From Dioscorea cayenensis subsp. rotundata (lineage: Eukaryota > Streptophyta > Magnoliopsida > Dioscoreales > Dioscoreaceae), in contig NC_052487.1 in the NCBI RefSeq assembly GCF_009730915.1, positions 744,001-808,000 on the forward strand: a stretch of DNA of 64,000 bases, given 5' to 3'. The first letter of the stretch is position 1. Each line of letters begins with the position of its first letter. Made by a program: the position numbers and the translations under genes. Positions 32,885 through 41,425 of the stretch are shown one piece after another. Below the pieces are notes generated by a model. It worked only from the letters and a program-made list of their open reading frames with translations, did no database searches and was not told the origin of the DNA.

Positions 32885-34318
32885 ATGGCAACCAAAACCC
32901 AAGACCTTCACATCCTCTTCTTTCCATACATGGCACCAGGTCACATACTCCCTATGATCAACATGGCCAAGTTGTTTGCTAACCGTGGAGTAAGAACCAC
33001 CATCCTCACAACTCCAGCTAACACTTCCATTGTCAAACCTATAATTTCAAACTCCCCAATTGAACTAGCTCTCATCCCCTTCCCTTCTGCTGCTGCTGGC
33101 CTCCCTGAAGGCTGTGAAAACCTCTCCTCTGTCCCCTCAACAAACCTCATACCTTACTTCTTACGTGCTGTCGTAATGCTTTCTGAACCCTTTGATCAAA
33201 TCCTCAAAGAACTCCACCCAAACATCACCATCATTGATGGCTTCTTCCCATGGACCATTGATATCACATCCAAGCTTGGCATCACTCAGCTCGTCTTCTA
33301 CGGCACCGGCTTCTTTCCTGTTTGTCTTATTGATAGCATAGAAAAATACAAACCCCATGAGACCTTACCAGATGAAACCAAGTCTTTCTTGGTTCCTGGA
33401 ATCCCTCACCGGATTGAGCTTCTCAAGACCCAAGTCTTGGACACTAGCAAAACCAACAAAGAACGTCAAGAATTCTTTAATAAGGTTAGGGATGCAGACA
33501 AGAGAAGCTACGGCGTGGTGATGAATACATTCTATGAGCTGGAACCGGACTATGTTGAACACTACCGCACAGTCATAGGGCGCCGAGCTTGGCACATTGG
33601 TCCTGTGTCTTTGTACAGTGAAGACATGATCAAGAGTACTACTACTACTAGTACTGATAGAAATCATGAGTGTTTGAGTTGGCTTGATGGGAAGGAATCT
33701 GGGTCAGTTCTATATGTTTGTTTTGGGAGTTTGTCTACCTTCCGTGGAGAACAGATACTTGAGATTGCTTTGGGTCTTGAGGCTTCCAATCATGCATTCA
33801 TTTTGGTGGTTCCTAAGCCTGTTGAGAGGGATGAGAATATGGATTGGATGCCAGAAGGGTTTGAAGGGAGGATTAATATTGAAGGCAAAAAAGGTTTTAT
33901 TATAAGAGGATGGGCTCCTCAATTGTTGATATTGAATCATAAAGCTGTTGGTGGGTTCATGACTCATTGTGGATGGAACTCTACTCTTGAAGGTGTGTGT
34001 GCAGGCTTGCCAATGATCACTTGGCCTTTGTTTGCAGATCAGTTTTACAATGAAAAGTTGGTTGTAGATGTGTTGAAGATTGGTGTTGCTGTTGGAATGA
34101 AGGAGCATGTGTTGAAGCCTGAGGATAGGCCTTTGATTCATGGGATGGAGATAGAGAGAGCTGTGAACTGTGTGATGGGTGTTGGTGAAGAAGCTGAGGC
34201 CATGAGGAAGAGAGCTAGAGAACTGGGAGAGATGGCAAAGAGTGCTGTTATGGTAGATGGGTCTTCTTATACTGAGTTAACTCGACTCATCAGTGAGTTA
34301 TCAGCTCTTCATCAATGA
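32885..34318 (+). CDS. UDP-glycosyltransferase, UGT73-like type A, intact
   Basis: Single exon, 477 residues, beginning MATKTQDLHILFF and ending SELSALHQ. Catalytic His20 (YMAPGHI) and Asp118 (IIDGFFPW) are present. The PSPG box runs from Trp343 to Gln386 and closes with ADQ, where the paralogs have AEQ; both acids occur in active UGTs. At residue 307 it has Leu (FILVV) where the other copies keep the conserved Trp (FIWVV). It is the only undamaged type A copy in the window and the closest relative of 9353-10795. Its upstream region carries a SINE 290 bp before the start. Expected cytosolic glucosyltransferase; acceptor unknown. Confidence 0.92.
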   Translation: MATKTQDLHILFFPYMAPGHILPMINMAKLFANRGVRTTILTTPANTSIVKPIISNSPIELALIPFPSAAAGLPEGCENLSSVPSTNLIPYFLRAVVMLSEPFDQILKELHPNITIIDGFFPWTIDITSKLGITQLVFYGTGFFPVCLIDSIEKYKPHETLPDETKSFLVPGIPHRIELLKTQVLDTSKTNKERQEFFNKVRDADKRSYGVVMNTFYELEPDYVEHYRTVIGRRAWHIGPVSLYSEDMIKSTTTTSTDRNHECLSWLDGKESGSVLYVCFGSLSTFRGEQILEIALGLEASNHAFILVVPKPVERDENMDWMPEGFEGRINIEGKKGFIIRGWAPQLLILNHKAVGGFMTHCGWNSTLEGVCAGLPMITWPLFADQFYNEKLVVDVLKIGVAVGMKEHVLKPEDRPLIHGMEIERAVNCVMGVGEEAEAMRKRARELGEMAKSAVMVDGSSYTELTRLISELSALHQ

Positions 34319-35177
34319 ATTCCATGAGTTACCATCTTGTTCTATTCTTCACTAGTTCCCCTGCTCATACAGGCTTTGTGTATTGTAATTTCATAATTTA
34401 CTCTTTCATATTTAATAAAAGTAAATGATTAACAAATATTTCAACAGGATATTTTGGGATCAGAGATTTAGTTTCATCAAGACTTGTGTGACATTAGTTA
34501 ATTAGTCATATTTGCATATACATGGCTGTGTTAACAACTTGACTATATGAATATGGTGAAAACTATTCAGGTTAAGAATGAGAGATTTAGTATGTAAAAA
34601 AGTAATTAAACATCTATTGGCTTATCTTGATTATTTATGCTTCAATGTTGACTAACATTTTCCTAAAGTATAAATATATATATAGTACTTTAAAGGGGTG
34701 TGTGTGTGAAAACACTGCTGGTGGCTTTATTCGTTGAATCCTTTTTTTCCAGTCAAAATTATTTGGTGACAACAACTAAAAGCTACTCTACGTTCTTTCT
34801 TCTTGAATTCCAGTGCAACAATTAATTTGCAGGCCCCACCTTTTTTTTAATTTTTTTTAAATAAATAAACCATTATATTAATAAAAATAAACACCTACCA
34901 CTATATGTGATAAGGATACAATAAAACACCAATCAAAAGTACAATAAGAGACTAACAAAAACAAAACGAAGAACAACGGCGTTTCTCAAGGCCATCTGCA
35001 ATTAGAGGCGTGCGTAAAAATTTTCTTTCTATGCACATCTGCGCAACTTTATAATGTTAGAGCCGATAATCTTACTCTCCTGACTCCTCCCCTGCTATAT
35101 ATATATATATATATAGCTTAATTTTGAGTTGCCCGGTGTGAGATTATAATTATGTGAAAAAATTGCAACCAAAGAAT
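34319..35177. other. 3' flank of the type A UGT; partly repeated at 36510-36890
   Basis: About 34319-34760 aligns with 36510-36890 in the same orientation, a tandem duplication of a UGT 3' flank. Around 34837-34900 a poly(T) run followed by 'aaataaataaaccatt' looks like the 3' end of a minus-strand L1 copy. An (AT)n run lies at 35096-35115. No gene. Confidence 0.5.
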
Positions 35178-35188
35178 TTGTAAGTAGG

Positions 35189-35421
35189 GCTTGTTATTTG
35201 TTACTCTGTTGTCTAAGTCTGTTTATTTTGTTCTTGCGGGCTTTTGATGGAACACGCCGAGAGGTGATGGGGGATATTGAGATACCAATTCAAATTGGTC
35301 CCTACACTTTTGATATACTATTCCAGGTGATGGACATTGCTCCGGTCTACAGTTTCTTGCTGGGCCAACCATTCTCCTTTTTATTTTTATTTATAAGTAA
35401 ATTCTTTTTTATAAAAAAAAA
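35189..35421 (+). mobile_element. Small retroposed chimera: Gypsy protease fragment with an L1-like tail, fossil
   Basis: A 233-bp insert with an 11-bp target duplication TTGTAAGTAGG (35178-35188 and 35422-35432) and a terminal poly(A) run. About 35235-35386 reads as a piece of a Gypsy-type aspartic protease domain (GDIEIPIQIG, FQVMDIAP, LLGQP). The last ~40 bp before the A run resemble plant L1 3' ends. It is a fragment, not a working element. The combination suggests that L1 machinery copied a chimeric RNA. Confidence 0.65.
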
Positions 35422-35765
35422 TTGTAAGTAGGACAACCAGATCCTCATTATCTTTTAGAACAGTCATTATTTGTTTGGTTGAAAATTTTGATTAGTATGA
35501 GGAGAGGATTAATGAAGATAATTAAAAAGGGTTATAATGTAAGAGGATGGGCTCCTCTGTTATTGATATTGAATCATAAAGCCTTTGATGGTTAATGACA
35601 TATTGTTGGTGTATGGAAGTTCATTCTTGAAAGTGTGTGTGCAAGCTTGCTGAAGATCACATAGCCTACCTCTGTTTGCAGAGCAGCTTTACAATGAAGG
35701 TTGTGTGCTAAAGATTGGGCCGGGGTTTTTGTTGGGATGAAGGAGTTTGCCATAAAAGCATGAAG

Positions 35766-36060
35766 ATATATATATATATATATATGAATAAACAGTAATT
35801 CTCGTGTTGTACAGTAAAAAAGGATGAACAGTTTTCTATTACTATGCTTAAAAATAATGTACCGTAAAAAATGAGATGTATAACGTTTTCATCTGAATCA
35901 TTCGATCTATTGTTTACACAATAACTAAACGAATCACAACCGTAGAACTCTATTTCTACTAACATTTACAATACAAAAATTTAAAAAAACTACTCTTGTC
36001 TACAAACACCTGCAGTACACAAATTTAAAAACAAAGCTACACTGTTACCAAAACTGTGGA
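35766..36060. mobile_element. MITE-like insertion in the UGT remnant
   Basis: Non-UGT sequence between two aligned UGT pieces. It begins with an (AT)n run and contains the same repeat family as 4640-4800. Ends and target duplication were not resolved. Confidence 0.45.
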
Positions 36061-36112
36061 CGTCTAACATATGCCTTTGATTCATGGAATGGACATAGAG
36101 AGAACTGTGGGG

Positions 36113-36448
36113 TAAATTTATAGTGGGTCACTAAACTTTGGCTGATTTTCACTTTAATCACCGAACTTCAATTTGTATTAATTTGGTCACTCAACTTTAA
36201 TTTTATTTAACCGGGTAGTAAATCAAAGAATTTTAGCCCTCAAATAAATGATGTGGCTTTTTTTTTATGACATAGATACCTCCAATAGACTCAATAAGGT
36301 GTCATGGTGAGGATTGACTCAGATTTTCAGATAACCATGTAATTAATTAGAGGTTAAAATCTTTTATTTATTGCCTGGTGAAATCAAATTAAAGTTTAAT
36401 CATCAAAGTGAAAATGAGCTAAAATTTAGTAACCTCCTGAAAAATTTA
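36113..36448. mobile_element. Non-autonomous DNA transposon with ~50-bp inverted ends
   Basis: Left end 'taaatttatagtgggtcac' and inverted right end 'taaatttttcaggaggttac' open terminal repeats that stay similar for about 50 bp ('actaaactttggctgattttc' type sequence). No coding content. It looks MULE-like, but no clear 9-bp duplication was found. Confidence 0.65.
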
Positions 36449-36540
36449 GTGTTGTCACATAGGATGAGTCTTCTTGTATTGAGTTAACTCAGCACATCAA
36501 TAAGTAGCTATATATCCATGAGTTGTCACCTTGTTCTATT

Positions 36541-37030
36541 TTTCAAATATTTCAACAAGCTATATATATATACTCCGGTGACAGTGAGAGAGTGTTATAT
36601 ATACAAACTAGTGTCACATTACTGAAGTCATAGGCCGCTGTGTTAACCATATGAATAAGGTGAAAAAAAAATTTAAAATTGAGAATGAGAGTTTCAGTAT
36701 GTGAAAAAACAATCAAGCAAGTATTAATTGGATTATCTTGATTATTTATGGATCAATGTTCATTAAAATTTAAAGCACATGCACATTTACAGTTTCAAGG
36801 TATATATATATATATATATATATGCATGTGAAAACACTTAAGTGGCTTTATACATAAAATTCCTTTTTGCTCACTAAAAACATATGTTGTGAGAGCTGAT
36901 GGCCTGTGAATACAATGATTGAAAATGTTCCCAATGTGAAGGTGTATGAACTAGCCAGTATTGCCTCACCCTTGGCTTGTGCTTATCACATTTAAAAAAA
37001 AAACAAAACAAAAAGTGGTGGCTTTCTCAT
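36541..37030. other. Duplicated UGT 3' flank and spacer
   Basis: The first 350 bp repeat the flank of the UGT at 32885. An (AT)n run lies at about 36797-36823. No gene. Confidence 0.55.
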
Positions 37031-37037
37031 CCTCTAA

Positions 37038-37682
37038 GAATGTGTTTGGTTGTCAGGAGTGGATTGAGGGAGGAGTGAAATAGGAGTGAGATAAGGGGGA
37101 GTGGAGTAGGAGTGAGAATGAAGAATGTGTTTGATTGATAAGGATTGGAGAGTGTAATTTATTAGAATAGGAAAAGTAAAAAAGGTAAATATGATAAGAT
37201 GACATTTTATGTCATTTATTCAAATGAATATTATGTAAATTAAAAAAAAATTAATTGTTATAAATAAATATTTCAATTTTTTTATTAATATCATTAGTAA
37301 TTAATTAACTATAATAAATAACTATATCAAATTGATAATTAATTATATTTTTTTAAAAATAATTAATTAATGAAGAAATATAACTAATTAATTATTATAA
37401 ATAAATATTTAACTATAATTATTAGTTATTATTATTTCATTTTAATTATTAATTATTATTAAATTATCAACTTAATTATTATATTTAATTAAATTATTAT
37501 TATTTAAATTAAAATATTATTTTAATTATTAAATAAAAAGAACAAATTGATCATTCTCCATGAGAAGTGACGGAGGAGTGGAGCTCACTTCTCATCCACT
37601 CACTCTCACTCTCACTTATGACCATTCAAATAAAAGTTTGAATTCACTCCCTTCTCACTCCAATCATGGAACCAAACACTCC
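37038..37682. mobile_element. Harbinger-like MITE (645 bp)
   Basis: Ends 'gaatgtgtttggttg' and, inverted, 'ggagtgtttggttcc' open terminal repeats that include 'ggagtg' motifs. The flanks are TAA at the left and TTA at the right, near the 3-bp TWA duplication of PIF/Harbinger elements. The interior is AT-rich and non-coding. Confidence 0.6.
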
Positions 37683-39578
37683 TTAAATGCTCTCCTTTAA
37701 ACGTTGTCCTTGAATGCTTTACATGCCATCCTCTACTCCCATTCTCCACACATTTTTGGCTTGAGAAGGGGACCAACAACTCTGGTCCGCTGTAACTTTT
37801 GAAGTACTTGATGTGACCCTTCCTGGAAAAGTTTGTGATTATTTACCGGCCGGCATTACCTATTGAAGATTTGCCATTACTTGTTTTAATTTGTTGAAAT
37901 GTGGGTCTGTAATTGATTTTTTTTTATTATAACTAATTACTACCTTGCACAAGGACAGTAACTTTTTCTTTTTTTCTTATTACATGAGACCACTTTGAGA
38001 AATGGTTTCTCTTTCACAACATTATTGAGGTGAGTGACTTATAAAAAAATTATTGATTGATTAAAAATATGGCTATTACTTTTTATTCTTTCACAGCATT
38101 ATATTTTGAGTGTGTTAATTTTTTAAAATTAATTAACATGCTTTAATTTTTTTTTCTTTTAATGTGAAATATTTAAGTAAAATTGTTTTTATTGATTTTA
38201 TAAGTAGGATTTTGTTTTCTTTCTCTTTAATAATTATATTTATAGGGTAAACGTCTGATTTAATTTATCCAGTTGTGTAGTGACTTTGAGTGTTGATCCT
38301 CAAACATGGTGTTATTAATATAATTTTTTGTTTGATTTTTGTTCTCGTTAATCTATATGGAGTATTTGGTAATGATAAGCTTCCAAACTTTATATCCTTA
38401 ATAGGTTTGCATACTTAAAAATATGTCACATGTCTCACTTAAAATTCTGTAACTGTAATAAATTTTTCGTAACTTTTATATGTTTATTTTATTTTATTTT
38501 TATTTTGCGATGATTTGCATTATAGAAACTATTGGTATTTGATTTTTTTTTTGTTGTTAATTAGAAAACTATTGTAATTATTTGGAGTAAGTGCATTATA
38601 TAATATAATCACTTTAAGCACTATCTTTCATAGAATGGTTATAGATTTCATAGACGGTATGTTGAAGGTGCCACTGTTGTGTATTCCTATTAGCATGTTT
38701 TTACTGTTTACCAACTATATTAACAGAAAATTAGTAATCATTATTGATTCTAATTCTCCTCTTGGTTAGAATGTGATTAAAAGATATATAGTATTTTATA
38801 AGAAATCTAATTAAAACTTTAATATTATTTTATTATTATTGGTTAGAATTAATAGGATGTTACCAAATGGAAGCAACACCACTCGTCCAAATAGCTACTT
38901 AATTTTAATATAATGCGGTTGTTTGCCAGCAATTTTTTTTTAAAAAAAAAAGTGATAAATCACGTTCATTAATAAAAATCTATATTTATGATTTCTTTTT
39001 ATTTTTGGAGGCATTAATGCAGTGGCAGCCTGCATGCATCAACAACCATTGTTTTTAATTTAAATTAAATCCATATAGTTTTTTGAGAATCAGTACCGTG
39101 CATGAGTAAAGCATATGGTCAAACATTAGAATAGGAAAACATCCGACTCAATAAATAATACTTTAATTTAAAACAATATAAAATACTATTATTTAATGAG
39201 TCCGATGTATTCACTGCAGAAAATGATTTATTGTCCTGTCTAAAATTGTATGACAGGCCAGATAATTTAAATCACCCATAATGCATTTAAAATATCATTA
39301 AATTATTGATAGACATTTACAACTACTTATCATGTTTCACCATGTTTACTGTTTATTATCACTATATTCGAATTTTTGACCACATGCAAGTGTTTTGCAT
39401 TAGTCCATTATTACAGCGCACCTTCATCTGGCCACACACGTACGCCTCTCTATCTTTTTCTTTATAAATCGTGGAAAAATCCTGCCACACTTGCCATCCT
39501 CCAACTCCAATTAATTGTTCTTCTAACGCTCATCTCTCTCTCTCTCTGTCTCTCTGTGTGTAAGCTTGTCATCCCTTC
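37683..39578. other. Upstream region of the UGT at 39579
   Basis: No gene. About 38250-38680 and 38680-39430 match, inverted, the regions 30830-31330 and 23705-25135 (with the LINE and a MITE missing here), so this is one arm of an inverted duplication. Confidence 0.65.
39463..39469 (+). promoter_or_regulatory. Probable TATA box of the UGT at 39579
   Basis: TATAAAT about 115 bp before the ATG, followed by a C/T-rich leader (TC repeats at about 39533-39556). No other promoter signal was assigned. Confidence 0.5.
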
Positions 39579-41042
39579 ATGGCGACCTTAACACAAAATC
39601 AGCTACACATCCTCTTCTTTCCATTAATGGCACCAGGTCACATGCTTCCCATGCTCAACATGGCCAAGCTCTTTGCATGTCATGACCACAGAGTTAGAGC
39701 CACCATTCTTACCACCCCAGCCAACGTCACCACTCTTGTCAAAACTATCACAATTAACTCAAACTCCAAAATAGAACTAGCTCTCATCCCCTTCCCCTCC
39801 ACCGCCGCCGGTCTCCCCCTCGGCTGTGAAAACCTCACCACCATCTCTTCTCATGATGACCTCACACCCAACTTCATTCAAGCTGTCTCCATGCTCACTC
39901 AACCCTTTGAACAAATCCTCAGAGAGCTCAAACCCAATGTAACCATCACAGATGCCTTCATTCCTTGGACCATTGACATCACAACCAAGCTGGGAATCCC
40001 CCAGATCATCTCCCATGGCACCGGCTTCTTTCCTCTTTGTCTTTCTGATATCATAGCAAACTACAAGCCACATGAGACCTTGCCAGCTGAAACTATGTCT
40101 TTCTTGGTTCCTGGAATCCCTCACCGGGTTGAGCTTCTCAAGACCCAAGTTCTAGACATCATGAAAGCTGGGAAACCAATGCTTGATCTCCTGCTTAAGA
40201 TTAAGGACACAGAGAGTAGAAGTTATGGTGTAGTGGTGAATAGTTTCTATGAGCTGGAGCCGGACTACGTCCAACACTACCGCACTGTCATTGGGCGCCG
40301 AGCCTGGCATGTTGGTCCTGTGTCTTTGTGCAATGAGGATGTCATCAACGGTGCTAGTGCTACTGATGATAAAGATCATGATGAGTGTTTACGTTGGCTT
40401 GATGAGAAGCAACCCGGGTCTGTTCTTTATGTTTGTTTTGGGAGCTTGTGTGCCTTCTCTGGTGATCAGCTACGTGAGATTGCTTTGGGTCTTGAGGCTT
40501 CTAATCATGCATTCATTTGGGTGGTTCCTAAGGTTCTTAAGAGGGATGAGGATATGGATTGGATGCCAGAAGGGTTTGAAGGGAGGATTAATATTGAAGG
40601 GAAAAAAGGTTTTATTATAAGAGGATGGGCTCCTCAGTTGTTGATATTGAATCATAAAGCTGTTGGTGGGTTCATGACTCATTGTGGATGGAACTCTACT
40701 CTTGAAGGTGTGTGTGCAGGCTTGCCAATGATCACTTGGCCTTTGTTTGCAGAGCAGTTTTACAATGAAAGGTTGGTTTTAGATGTGCTGAAGATTGGTG
40801 TTGCTGTTGGGATGAAGGAGTATGTGATGAAGCATGAGGATAGGCCATTGATTTATGGGATAGATATAGAGAGAGCTGTGAACTGTGTGATGGGTGGTGA
40901 TGAAGAAGCTGAGGCCATGAGGAAGAGAGCTAGAGAGTTGGGAGTGATGGCAAAGAGTGCTGTTATGGAAGATGGGTCTTCTTATACTGAGTTAACTCGG
41001 CTCATCAATGAGTTGCTTCTCCTTGTTGAAAATATTGACTGA
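39579..41042 (+). CDS. UDP-glycosyltransferase, UGT73-like type B, tail replaced by an LTR
   Basis: Single exon, 487 residues, beginning MATLTQNQLHILFF. Catalytic His21 and Asp125 and the whole PSPG box (Trp350 to Gln393, ending AEQ) are intact. The native frame ends within codon 482; the remainder (VENID and the stop at 41040-41042) is read from the left LTR of the copia element at 41024. The native last codons (TGKLTQQ and stop) survive beyond the element at 45886-45912. Only the extreme C-terminus, which is variable in UGTs and outside the active site, is changed, so the enzyme may still work; its 3' untranslated region and poly(A) signal would now come from the LTR. Confidence 0.9.
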   Translation: MATLTQNQLHILFFPLMAPGHMLPMLNMAKLFACHDHRVRATILTTPANVTTLVKTITINSNSKIELALIPFPSTAAGLPLGCENLTTISSHDDLTPNFIQAVSMLTQPFEQILRELKPNVTITDAFIPWTIDITTKLGIPQIISHGTGFFPLCLSDIIANYKPHETLPAETMSFLVPGIPHRVELLKTQVLDIMKAGKPMLDLLLKIKDTESRSYGVVVNSFYELEPDYVQHYRTVIGRRAWHVGPVSLCNEDVINGASATDDKDHDECLRWLDEKQPGSVLYVCFGSLCAFSGDQLREIALGLEASNHAFIWVVPKVLKRDEDMDWMPEGFEGRINIEGKKGFIIRGWAPQLLILNHKAVGGFMTHCGWNSTLEGVCAGLPMITWPLFAEQFYNERLVLDVLKIGVAVGMKEYVMKHEDRPLIYGIDIERAVNCVMGGDEEAEAMRKRARELGVMAKSAVMEDGSSYTELTRLINELLLLVENID

Positions 41043-41425
41043 AAATCAGCAAAGACGAGGCTTGCATGGAGTTGGGATGGCGCATAGTTTGAGGAGTCTG
41101 AAAAGTAATGGCGTGGAACCCAAGGTGCATGCATTGGTTAAGGTTATCAGAGAAACTGAAAAGTTGTTTTAATGAGTCTGTGTTGGCACTCAATGGTTGG
41201 GTAGTCAACTTACTTTCACTGTTTGTCTGTTGTTTTTTTGAATTCAAAGTACTATATTGTCTGTATGCATTTAATGGTTTTTGTCTTTTGTAATAGCTTT
41301 AACTATGAGTCCTTTTACTTTGAATGAACTGATTTGAATCTTTAGAGTTTCATATCCCTTTTCTTCTCCTTCTTCTTCTTCCTGTGTTCTTCTTTATCTC
41401 CAAGCCCGTTGTTGTCGAGTTTAAC
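41024..41425 (+). repeat. 5' LTR of the recent copia element
   Basis: Starts TGTTGAAAAT; identical by eye to 45480-45882 over its length. It supplies the last codons and stop of the upstream UGT. Confidence 0.9.

Larger units (their letters stand above)
35503..36540 (+). pseudogene. Decayed UGT C-terminal remnant broken up by MITEs
   Basis: Three pieces align with the donor half of the nearby UGTs: about 35503-35765 (around the PSPG box, with 'ggatgggctcctc' and 'attgaatcataaagc'), 36065-36112 ('ttgattcatggaatgg', the LIHGM region) and 36459-36520 (the SSYTELTQ region and tail). They are separated by repeat insertions at about 35766-36060 and 36113-36448. The frame is lost at several points. 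The 3' flank continues as a copy of the flank at 34319-34760, so this was a second type A gene in tandem. Confidence 0.78.
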
